Assembly (NCBI GenBank): GCA_023055425.1
Contig: JALGPY010000008.1
Span: 19,999,359-20,063,358 of the forward strand
Direction of reading: 5' to 3'
DNA length: 64,000 nucleotides
Source of the DNA: Linanthus parryae
Taxonomy: Eukaryota > Streptophyta > Magnoliopsida > Ericales > Polemoniaceae
Shown: positions 9,812-20,959 of the stretch, piece after piece
Layout: each line of letters opens with the position of its first letter
Position numbering within the stretch: the first letter of the stretch is position 1
Notes under the pieces: model-generated
The model's input: the letters and a program-made list of their open reading frames with translations, nothing else
What the model was told of the DNA's origin: nothing
Database searches by the model: none
Program-made: the position numbers and the translations under genes

Positions 9812-10716
9812 TAGAGGGTGAGCCTTTTTCTTTCTCAAATATCCAAAAATACATCTATTTAAAAAGATTTAAAAAATCAAATATATGTATAATTATCTGT
9901 GAAAAGAAACCCTAAGCGCCACCGGCACATCCCAAGAGTCCTAGCCATCAACTATTTCCAATAATTTGCTCCATAGTTTTGATGTTTACAACTACACTTT
10001 TCATTTGAGTGGAAAAATGATTTCTCGAAGAAAGTTGACTTAAGATGAGGATACTGAGTGGTAATGTTTGTTGTCTGGCTCTCTTAAATAATGCATGCAG
10101 TCTAGTTTAATTTATATGGTACTTGTGAACCAAGGATAACGAAGTATGTGAATGAGCGGCTATATGAAGCAGCAACATTATCAAAACCTAGCTTGATAAA
10201 ACTTTACAGCAATGGAGAGGAATCACCATTCATAAAGGCAAAAGTAAAGAATTTGTCATTTTCGAGAGGGTTAACATTTTTTTCCTCAAATATCCAAAAA
10301 TATATTTGTTTAAAAATAGTTTAAAAATTGAATATATGTATAATTATTCTAAAAGAATCCCTAAGCGCCACCGGCACATCCCAAGACTCCTATCCATCCA
10401 CTATTTCCAATAATTTGCTCAGCTTTGATGTTTACAACTACACTTTTTTTTTTTTTATTTGAGTGGAAAATATGATTTCTCGAAGAAAGTTGACTTAAGA
10501 GGAGGATACTGAGTGGTAATGTTTGTCGTACTGGCCGTCTTAAGTAAAGCATACCAGCCCGATTCAATTTATATGGTACTTGTAAGCCAACGATAATGAA
10601 GTGTGCGAATGGGCGGCTACACAAAGCAGCAAATTATCAAAACCTAGATTGATAAAACTCACATCATATGAGCGGAATCGCCATGTATAAGGCAAAAGTG
10701 AAAATTGCCGTTTTCG
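9812..10716. repeat. Two-copy direct duplication (~450 bp) upstream of SWEET copy 1
   Basis: Unit A (9812-10262) and unit B (10263-10716) align along their whole length. Shared landmarks are CTCAAATATCCAAAAATA (9834, 10285), CCCTAAGCGCCACCGGCACA, TTTCTCGAAGAAAGTTGACT and ATTTATATGGTACTTGT. They differ at scattered bases and by a T-rich expansion in unit B. No coding potential is seen. Confidence 0.85.
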
Positions 10717-13265
10717 AGATCAATTTAACAGTTACTACTAATTTCATTCTCATTCTTTTTGAATGTTGGAACAATTGAGAGGTGAAGTATTCTAGATAGT
10801 TGCTACATTTCCAAGAGTAATACGAAATTGTTTGATACGATTTGTTAAAGCAAGCTGATATTAGAAGTACTAGTTCATAATCATAAATACATAACACATA
10901 AATAGTATAATCGACAATATGAATTTGAATGTAGGTTTAACGTGCAAAGTGCAACTTCCCTTTTTTATCAACTAGATTAGGAACATTCGTTTGACTGAAA
11001 AGGAAAAAAACACAAGGAACCCTAGTAAATAAATACTGCTGCTAGTCCTAGAGAGCATGTTTTGCTAAAGTTGCAGCAGTATTGTTGGTCTCTTTTGGCT
11101 CATGATTCAGCTGGAACCTTGTGAAACTAGGTGCATTTCCCATCTAGCAGACCGTCCCGAATTTTTTTTACAAATTATAAGATACATCGTATTTTGTGTT
11201 AGGTACCAGTATTGCAGTCAAGCGCGTATATAATTTCTGAAAGACGAAAAAGGTAGGAAATTAGTGATGGAGAAGATTGAAACTCGTCAAAATTATTATG
11301 GGGATGTGAACTGCATTGAATTGCATGGGTTGACGGCAAGTGGGATACTTTTTCATATCCAATTAAGCACACTATGTGGTACGTGTTGCAACGAATATGT
11401 ATCTCTTTGTTTGCATTATTATAGAGATGGCTATGGATGTTTTTGCATGTAGTAGTGCTATTTGCTAGTGCAAGTTCATCACGTAAAGAAATGGTGCTTT
11501 TGCTTTATATTTTTCCCCGGAGATTATTATATTATTCTTTAGACCAATTAATGAGCACTCATAGAATTATATAGAGAAAAAGAGAAATTCAGATATCGCA
11601 TATATGGGGTTAGCCTACAAAAGAGCTTGTTAACCGATAGAAAGCAAAGGCAGAAATAATAAATGATGTTTCTATAAAAAGAAATAATAAATGACTTGAA
11701 ATCTAAATCTACTAATAGTAGATTAGCACCATGATAATCTAAGTTTGATTGATAGATTCCCACCAAATAAATAAATAAATAAATATCTTGCAAGCCAAAA
11801 TATCAAGTAAGTACTACTATTCCGATTCGATAAAAGCAATCAACTAGCATTAATTAATTTAGGGTTTTATATCCACCAATGGATCAGATAAGATGAACTC
11901 TTTTGATTCATCAGCAACTTCCAAAATAAATGAGAAATCATCTACTTCGATTTCGAAGATTGATATTTTTAAGCACAAGTTGATACAAAACAAAACCGCT
12001 CGAAACAACTATAGTTCACTTTTCTTATGACGAGGAAACTTGCAATTGTTATCTATGCATGCGTATGGGATATAGCTCGCTCACTGTTAGCAGCACGCAA
12101 TTCATGAAGATTTAAGCTAGCCTAAGTTGCCAAACGACTAAAGTTAATGACGATATCCACCAAACACGTATTACCATAAGGAAATTGTCTCTATTCTAGA
12201 AAATAATGCATGCTCTAATTCCATAAATGGGTAGACCTCTATTGATGAGATGAAATAATCCACTACGATAAGAAATAAACCTAAAAGCAATGATACATAA
12301 ACCTTATAGATTACGGAGTCAGGGCGTAGCAAACTGATCTCCCCCTCTCTTACCTCTAAAGAGAAGAAGTTGGGATCTCACCTATTGAGGTGTATGAAAA
12401 ATATTCATAGTTTTATATGTAATACCACCTTATAGTTTAATATAATGAATGAAAATATACTAATTTCTACCGGTTAACAGACACACACATGTTAATTGAC
12501 GGCGCGTACAGAACCATGGCGATGAAGACCTAATAAAACACTAGAAGAAAACAGTATTTTCCACCAATAACTAAATTGTCTCTTCCAAATAGTTCTTTGT
12601 TTTCTTACAAAATTTGTGATAAAAAGGAAAACTATTTCCACGCCATTACAGGTAACGTGTGTTGATCTATCTATAACAATTTTGCGATGTGTTCTGAAAA
12701 GATGAATGAAGATTGGTATGGCCTTCCATGACATAGATGTGGTACGTTCATTTTACCACTCACTTTAAATCCATCAACTTTTCGTATTTCATATATTTTC
12801 TCTTTTTCCTTGAAACAAAATACATAAACAGACGGTTACCTGAATTAGAAATCATCTCCGTACACACCTAGTCATGTCAAAGCAATTAAATTAATCATTC
12901 TCAATAAAGTACGAGATTATCATAATAACATCATGGTTAAATAACCTTAATATCTGGTTTAAAATGGACTACTTTATCGCGTAAAGTTGATGGGTATGGA
13001 TACATCTTCCGTGTTGCGTTTGGGCGATAAGAAAGTGTTCCACTTCGAATGATATAAAGGAAGAGCACAATATGTGACGAAAGAAGATTTGACATTTTTA
13101 TTGAGATCATATATAAATTCTACAAAGGTAACAATACATGATCATCGGGATTTTTTGGTGAAAAAAAAAATTACAGCTAGGACAGAAAAAAATAGAGCTA
13201 ATTAATTTATCGATTTACACCCGAAACGAACCAAACTAGTTGCCTCCGTGAGTTTCTATTTTGAG
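10717..13265. other. Intergenic between SWEET copies 1 and 2
   Basis: AT-rich spacer. I see no convincing gene, transposon terminus or RNA gene. About 13080-13265 is probably the 3' UTR of SWEET copy 2. Confidence 0.4.
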
Positions 13266-15102
13266 TTAAACTGTGACGGCAACTGCATGGTTATGGTTCA
13301 GTATAATAGGTTCTCCAATATTTCCATGAGGAGGAGAAGGTGGAGGCACCGGAGCCACCAGTGCCGGTGGGACGACCACGGTCGGTGGGACCTCAATCAT
13401 CGCGCACAGCTTTGCCATGTCAATCGTTTGCGCGTCCACTGCAATGGCTTGTTCAGCCGGTGCCGGTGATACTTCTGGTCCAGACAATTTCCCCTCTACT
13501 TTCTTTTCCAAGTTTATTTCTTTAGTAACAACAGCTTTCTGATCAGCCTTCTCAACGTCAAAGGCTAGCTTCTTTGGCTTCCTGTATTTCATGTACAAAG
13601 CCATTTGGAAGATCCCAAAAATGAACCCGATAACGTTGGGAATCTGCAGAAGTAAACAATGAAAAGTTAAAAATTATAAGTTAAAAACCCTAGGGGTTTC
13701 ATGATAATTTATTGAGAAAATGAGGAGTTTCCCCCCTCTACTTACAGCGATGTTGAAGTCTTTAATGAGGAGTCCATAGAAGAACCAACTGACAGCGTTC
13801 AAGGTGAGACTAAATGACAGCGAAAAGGGCATGAATTCGACACTCTTTGTTCTGATCACTTGTTTCTGTAAATAAACAAAACCAGACAAGTACGATGATT
13901 AGTTGAATTGTGTGGCACGCAAGGCTCGAGGAATCATAGTACGGTCTGAGGTTTATTATTCTAGTATTCTAGTACAATACAAAAATATTTTGCCCATGCT
14001 TACCAATATGCAAAGAGGAGCAGCAAACACGCTCACGGAGAAAATGAGGCAGATCCAACCGACAATACGGAGACGGAGTGGAGGAGCGGCCACGAAGAAA
14101 TGAGTTACACCGAGGATTAGTCCGAAAAAGCCAATCATAACAGACAGGTACGTAACTGTTTGGACCTGAAAAAATGCAGAAGTAGGATTTAGAACTGTCT
14201 TGTTTGGTATCAGCTGAAAATTTTATCTTCTTTTTTTATCTACCTTGATTTTTCGAGACGCGTAATAGAAGAATACTGCTATGTAGAAAGATTCAACCAG
14301 GCACCCGAACGAGTTGATGGTGATGAGGAGAGTTCCGCCTTCAGTTTTGAGAAACGCATAGTACATCAACAGCATGGCGCTAAACAAGGCGACAATGTAG
14401 GGAATCGACTGAAACCCATCGGTTGTCTTCTTCTTGTAGATCTGATAGAAAGTTGGCCTGTAAAACCCAAGGGCAAAAACTTGAGTTCATAACGTGTTAT
14501 GAAAAAGGAGATATTATTAACCATTTTTAGATACTATTGTTATGTAATAAGGCAACTTTGTACGTGTTGCGATTCCAGCGACTACTGCTAAAATATTACT
14601 AAAAGATTGGATGGAGAAAGAGAAATCGCACTTACAATGGCGAAAGGAAGACGAAGAAGGAGATAATGTTGCCTGTACACCATGATGGAACAAAAAATGT
14701 AAAAGAACATTAGATTTGTGTATGAACAGGAACAAATAATCATAGGTTTAGGTTAGAATAATCTCGAAAGTTTAAGGTTGTATAGTTGCAATCATGCTTT
14801 CTCTCTACCACTTTAAGACTTGCTCTTTATTATTAGGTAATGGTGTGATGGGTGAGAGTTTCCAGAGAAATGTTTTATGTTGTTTCCACAACTATTTTCT
14901 TAAACTATTAAATCAAAAAAATGGAAAAGATTTTTTTTCGAAACTCAATCAAAACTAGCAAATTCATTGCATGAAAATGAAACAATATTTTGTTCTTGGA
15001 GAATATTTTGAAAACATGTATGTTTAATTAGAGGAGGAAGAAAAAGAAGAAGAAAATATTATTACCTAGGAGGCCAAAAGCAAAAGCCAAAGACAAACTC
15101 AT
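13266..15102 (-). CDS. SWEET: SWEET sugar transporter, copy 2 (six exons)
   Basis: Same family and role as copy 1. Exons are 15102-15066, 14672-14636, 14457-14244, 14165-14004, 13865-13746 and 13643-13266. Introns are all GT-AG, and the spliced CDS is 948 nt (315 aa). Exon lengths of 37, 214, 162 and 120 nt and the phases equal those of copy 3. Key residues are Asn73 (TINSFG in TM3) and Asn193 (IPN in TM7). The cytosolic tail is ~115 aa, unusually Ala/Pro/Val-rich, with acidic and basic stretches and a Pro-rich run ([20 protein letters not shown]). The start is [13 protein letters not shown], with no longer in-frame ATG. Copy 1 begins 3.7 kb downstream in the same orientation, which is a tandem duplication. 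Confidence 0.94.
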
Positions 15103-15257
15103 CTTTCTCTCTACAGGTTTGTGAAGAAGAAGAAGCTCTTGTTGGTTTCACAAGAACACCAACAAGTTCACACAAAGGTGGTGGTGGTGTTCTCAAAACT
15201 AGAAGGCTTAGATCCTTCTTCTCACTCAAGCACATAGACAAGAGTAGTGGGAAGGTC

Positions 15258-15265
15258 CTTATATA
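15258..15265 (-). promoter_or_regulatory. TATA box of SWEET copy 2
   Basis: The minus strand reads TATATAAG ~155 nt upstream of the ATG, inside a block also present at copy 1. A second shared block, TAGTGGCTAYTAAAGA, lies ~60 nt further upstream (15319-15334; copy 1 at 9763-9778). Confidence 0.65.
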
Positions 15266-16963
15266 TAGGCGTTGAGTGGGACATAGAAATTGTTGTTTTT
15301 TGGAGGTGGCCATATATATTATAGTGGCTATTAAAGAGCCCCTTTTTATTTGTTTTTTTTGTTTTCTTTTCAAAGTTGGCCTTTTAAAGAGTTTTCACAT
15401 TTCTTCTCGCAAGAAATAACAAAAATGTTGCCTCAATTTGAGATTCATTTCATTTCTAGGAAGCATCATAGCTAGGGTTTCTCAGGCTCAATGTGTAGAA
15501 CTATTGGAAGCATAGTCTCCACACTTGAGGCTCATTCCAATGTGTCACCCACCAATCCAGTTGCAACTGAGGCTTACAACTCATATTTCTTGATGGAAAT
15601 TCACTTTTTTCCTCACAAGTATGATCGTGTAGCACTTTGCCACTTTGGAAATAATTTTGAGAAATTTCACCATTTTGGGAAATGCCATGGTTGGTTGCTC
15701 AAACCAAGGTAGGTTTGTTCTGGGGAACAAGTCATCCGCATGCGAGTTAATAGTAAGAAACACTTAGAAGCCAGTCATTCTGTCACATCTTAATATAAAA
15801 CTTTATTATATCATTCTACTATCACATACTACACCGATCATTAGTAAGTATTTCAACCATATCGATATAGCCATTCTATTTTTGGTTAATGACTCGGTGA
15901 ATTAGTGGTATCGATTGGCTTTGGACAATTTTGATCAGAGAATCGTTCACCAAGTCCTAGTAGGGAGAAGATAGTTTTCATTTAATTAAGAAGTACATAT
16001 GATTGAGCAATTGAGTGAGTGGTAGTGCAGATGCCAAGCGGCAAAACCATTATGAATGATTTTGTCTGAAGTATAGTTGACAAAATATTCGCAGGAGTAC
16101 TAAGGGTTGAGTTTTGAGTAGGTGCACACAATTTCACATGCTATTTATCTGTACATGTTTCTTTTGATTTAACATTGTTTTATTTTTTTTCTGAGAGAAG
16201 ATTTAACTTTGTTATTTATGTTGTTGAAACTTGGAATTAGAATAAATCCCCAATTTTTTTGAAAAAAACAATAAATACTCAAATACATAGTAAATCATTT
16301 AGAGAATTTCACCATGACAAATTCAATTTAGCAACTACAACACACTTTTACCTATTTGTTTCTTGAGGAAAAAGTATAGCACCCCATGACACGCTGTCAC
16401 CAATCTAAGCCGTCCACTCAATCACCATGGTCAACTCAAAAGGACCGAAATAATAATGTGATAAATGTGAAACACCATAAACCTTGTGGTCCTCTAACTA
16501 ATCTCCCAACAAAGTGAAGAAGATTTAAAACCCTCCATTGGCATTGTAGATTTGTGCATTGGCCTCAACCCAAAAAAGCCTCAACTTAGAATGACACGTC
16601 AACCAATGGCTCCCTGCCATGTAGGATCAATAATTCATGTGGGGACCCACTTGCAGCCTAATTGAGGTGGTTTAGGGTTTCAATTGTCAAGTAATCAAGA
16701 TTTAATCTCTTTTGACACGTCACTATATCTCAGATATGTTTGGAGGAAACTCTTACCATCTACGGTGAGCTGTACAATAATTTATGTACACGCATCATAT
16801 AGCAAACAAAGATGTGTTGTAGTAGTGGTTCTATCTTGTTTAAATGAATGCTGACATGGGTTAACATTATTGGCACCATGGCCATGCAAAGTCTATGCTT
16901 TTATGTAATTGAGCCCAACACACTTTGTTTAAATTTTCTCTTTTCTCTTTTTAGATAATAATA

Positions 16964-17188
16964 TTGAAATTATTAATTTCTGTTTCATTTCTTCTTTTCC
17001 CCATACTAATCATTAGTCTGTTCCAATGCACCACGCGTTCTTGTGACAAAACAAAGGTTTTTAGTTTTGGGAATTTAACGTACTGCATTAGGAAATGGAG
17101 GTATGGAGCAACTCGTTGTCATTTCACATCATCGTCGAAGGGCACTCATATGATTGTTTGCGCGCATTCATTACCTAAAAAATGCTAA
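16964..17188 (+). other. Possible secreted cysteine-rich peptide frame, no ATG
   Basis: A 74-codon open frame begins with a hydrophobic signal-like stretch (LLISVSFLLFPILIISLFQC). It is followed by a short basic mature region with five further cysteines, giving C-x4-C-x13-C-x10-C-x13-C-x7-C. That resembles plant defensin-like peptides in size and layout, but I do not recognise a family. The first codon is TTG, not ATG. A TTTTTAG just upstream could be a splice acceptor with the ATG in an earlier exon. It may equally be chance or a pseudogene. Confidence 0.2.
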
Positions 17189-19396
17189 GATTGGTTTCTT
17201 CTTCGTTGCTCGAATTTGCACCACGAGTTGAGGAGATTGAAGATAGAGCTTGACATGAAATCTCATTATCATTTCTATTTAACCATTCCTTCTTTCACAT
17301 CCTCTTTAAATCAAGATATGGTTTGCCAGTTGGAGAGGAAAAGGACCATGGTTGCTCATTACAACCCTTAATTTCATTGAAGGGTAGATCTGGGTAGATA
17401 TCGTCCTCTCCATTTCCCACTTTAACGTTCACTTATGGACAATTTTCACATACGACAAAAAAAAAGTTTAGAGAACCACACATTTTTCTTCTTGATCTTG
17501 AAGGAGAGCCACTTAAAAATTAACTGCATGCACCTTTCTTGCTCGAGCACCACAAGTTCTTGGTAGCTCAAATCCATCAATACGATTTAGGGTTGATCGA
17601 TACAACACCAATAATAACGATAAAAATTGTTAGTTAAATGTGTAATGTCACATTATGGATCCAAAATCATATTTTAACTTATGTTTATGAATAATAGAGG
17701 TATAAAACATGCAACTAGTTCCGCAACGTTTTTCATACACTGATCTAGGAATATGTTGAAGTGGATGCTAAAAGTTAAGGTTGGGGAAAAATAGATGAAC
17801 TTGTGAAGTCTAATACACTATATAACTGGCAGTAAATAATCTAAAATAATTGTAGGGACTAAACAATCATTTATAAAAATTGAGGGCAAAATTACAAAAA
17901 AAACAAAATTTAGTGGGCCTCATCAGTCCCATAACAGTAACTATTCTTATTATGAGGTTGATTACGCCGAACAGATCAAGCCTCACCAGGCACACCTAAT
18001 CGTCAAACTCTTGAAGTAACATCACCGGCTTCTTGAATTCTTTCTTTCGTTTTGGAGTTTACGATCAAATGCCAGATGGACAGAAGAGATGAGAAGAAGC
18101 AGGGCTGCCCAACTCCAACCAAGGCTTCTTGAAGTGTAACAATCACACCCTACCCACCTCAATGATGTCACACATTCAATTAATATCACTTAGAGAGCAA
18201 ATAATAAAGAAAAGCCCCTCCGCTTTTTATCATAAAAGTTCATGTCTACCGAAAAAGGAAAAATAAATTAAATTTAACCACACAATGTACGAGTAATGGA
18301 TTAAAAAAGTGGCCACCTTAGTCGGGTCGGCCAACTCCATCATCATATGATAAAAGAGCTAAATTTACGGATTCATTTCATTATTGAAAGTAATAAGAGT
18401 ATCATGAAACCATCATACGAGCATTTTCTAATAAAATAATTCTCACAAACATCGTATCATATGAGATAAGTCGATCATACCACGATCTAGTGGCTACTAC
18501 AGAGAGCTTATTTAAGTCTGCTAGCAGAATAATACTTCTATAGAGTTAAGAAATCTCGTGAAAATTGATGGGACGCGTACATCCACTAAACCCTTCTTTG
18601 AATCTCATCCCCATTCATTCTCGGTGATGAGATGACGTTGTTTCTGGACCCTCTTTATAGATTTTCATACGAGGGAAGTTGAAGATAACATGATTTTTTT
18701 GTGGTAAGAGTTTTGTTTCCATTTTTAAAGCTTAACCCTTAAAAAGGTCTCAATCAATGGAGAAAAAAGTTCCTCGCCTTTAGGGTCTATTCATGTGTGT
18801 CTTGTAATAGAGGAAGAAACAATAATGAGATCAAAGTCACAACTTGAAATGGATCGACATCGTTTTGGTAAACAGTCTTTGCATGAACATGTTACAAAAA
18901 TATCAATTTCATTCATTGAATTTTGTGTTTCGGTGGCTCTATTCTAGGTTACTGTAGCATCGGAGATATTTAGCATACGAATGCAATGGAAGTTGTGATA
19001 AATCATGTCACATAGGGCCCAAGGAAATTGTGGTTATGGGTCAAGTTTGTGTTAAGATGAACCGTACACGTCATATGAAGTTTTTAGAAAAAAAACTCGA
19101 GTCTAACTTTATTACCATAAATGTTAATAATGTTGAGTCGTTTTACTCCTATGATATGTGATGATTCATATCATTTGAGCTTAAATATCTGCACAGTTCG
19201 AATGATTTTTCCGCATAGGGATAAATATATTTTTTATAATATGTTAGAATTTGTTTTTGTTTTAACAGAAAAGAAAAAAAAAAACACTAGAAGATTGGAG
19301 CTTGCGCTCGCCTCAACTAAAATCATGGAACCCAAAGATTTAATGTCGTAGTGGTGTTTGAACATTGAGACCGATTTTACACATGAAAATAGTACC

Positions 19397-19398
<2 letters not shown>

Positions 19399-19430
<32 letters not shown>
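19399..19430 (-). repeat. Poly-T tract, possible truncated retroposon tail
   Basis: 32 consecutive T residues are followed by ATGATCCCGT. The flanks AGTACCACTT (19391-19400) and AGTATCACTT (19441-19450) resemble an imperfect target duplication around a very short insertion. Confidence 0.3.
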
Positions 19431-19433
<3 letters not shown>

Positions 19434-20570
19434 ATCCCGTAGTATCACTTTCTCAAGAAAAGAAAAATTGAATCTTTAAAAGGCCAACCATAGTCAAATA
19501 TGTTTATTGAAATAGTATTATAATCTTAATGTTTTTAGGTTTATGTGTATTTTATTTTTATTTACAGTTTGTTGAAATATATATTACTAAACTTAACAAA
19601 CATGCAGCTCTTTCATTTTATTCTCTCTTTCTAGGGAAGAATAAAACATCAAAAGAAGCATACGATATTCATTATCTTTTTTATCAAAATAATTCACTCA
19701 AAAGAATTAAGGATATAGTTCAATATATGAAAAGACATTAAGAGTTTAACTATATTGAACTTTGTCAAACTTTCACGATCCAAATCACTACCCGACTGTC
19801 ACCAAAGCACTTATACGGTAGCAGAGTTATGTTCAGGCCTTCAGGAGGTATCGAGAGAAATTTTAGTGCTCAAACAAAGTGTTCTACAACTAATGAGTGT
19901 CTGCTAACCATTGACAGTTTCTATAAGTGATACATTTTGATTGGAAGTAGAGCACTATCCTCAAATGGAGCAAAAAAAAAGTTCTCGTATCGAGGGGTAG
20001 ACAAAAAGAAACTTTGAATGACTGTGAATAATAATGCTGAAATCCCTTCTTAGTTGATTACTACACCACGAAACTAGAATCGGAAAGTCAAAGTACGAAA
20101 GAAAAAGAAAATATAATCAATTGGGAGAACGAATACTACAAACGTAATTATTTCAGGAGCTAAAAACAGAAGAAGTTTAATTGACGAACCATATTCTTTC
20201 TTTTCTCTTTTCTCTAGGGTAATCCCTTGTTCTACTTCCACCGTTGAATGCTTAAATTTAATAATAGAAGATAAACCTAGCCTAAACTTTTAGTTTTGAA
20301 AGTGGAAAACATGAGGATATCGTGCGATTTAAACCCTAAAGTGGTGTTAACTTTGTGCTAGTGATTTGTGGAGCTTGCGTTTCTTGGAAGTTGTTGTGGT
20401 CAAATGATATAACACACCTCAAATAATTCTTTACATTGCTCAATAAAAGTACAAGTAAATAAAGGGCCAAAAGAGAAATACTATTTGTTTTGACCATTTA
20501 ATTATTATCGTTAGCTTTATTATAGCAGAATATTGTTTTGGTTTCTATAAGGATGGAGAACAGCAGCAGC

Positions 20571-20669
20571 TAGGGTGGCAGCTTAAGTGGTAGAATGTTG
20601 GAAGCCCCTGCATGAGGTCCCGGGGTTCAAACCCGGTTGACGACAAAACAATTTCTCAAAAAAAAAATG
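20571..20669 (+). mobile_element. tRNA-derived SINE
   Basis: The sequence carries a Pol III A box (GTGGCAGCTTAAGTGG) and a B box (GGGTTCAAACCC) at tRNA-like spacing and ends in an A-run. It lacks a tRNA fold and anticodon arm. The flanks AGAACAGCAGCAGCT and AGAAGAGCAGCT suggest an imperfect target duplication. Confidence 0.6.
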
Positions 20670-20959
20670 AGAGAGAAGAGCAGCTGATTGCTGCTAAAAA
20701 TCTTTTTTTCCACTACAATTTTACGTATATCATAAATAAAGTTCACCCTTTTCTAGGTCGTTTCCCAAAGAATATGGGTTGGTAAACTTCAACTCATGAT
20801 AGGGATATGTGAACAATAATATTTTGTGATTTCCTTAATTGTAAATGGTATTATATAATAAATTAATAACCTATTTTGTTTGAAAAAAATTCCTAATTAT
20901 TAAATTTTATGAAGAAAACTAGGTTATATGGACAAAATGACTATGTCATTAGGGTACTA

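Larger units (their letters stand above)
15381..20570. other. Long intergenic spacer
   Basis: About 5.2 kb of AT-rich DNA. Apart from the small Cys-rich frame and the poly-T insertion listed separately, I see no conserved coding frame, LTR or RNA gene. Confidence 0.4.

Noticed and set aside
20571..20645. tRNA gene candidate
   Set aside because: A and B boxes are present but no cloverleaf or anticodon arm closes, and an A-run follows, so it is a SINE.
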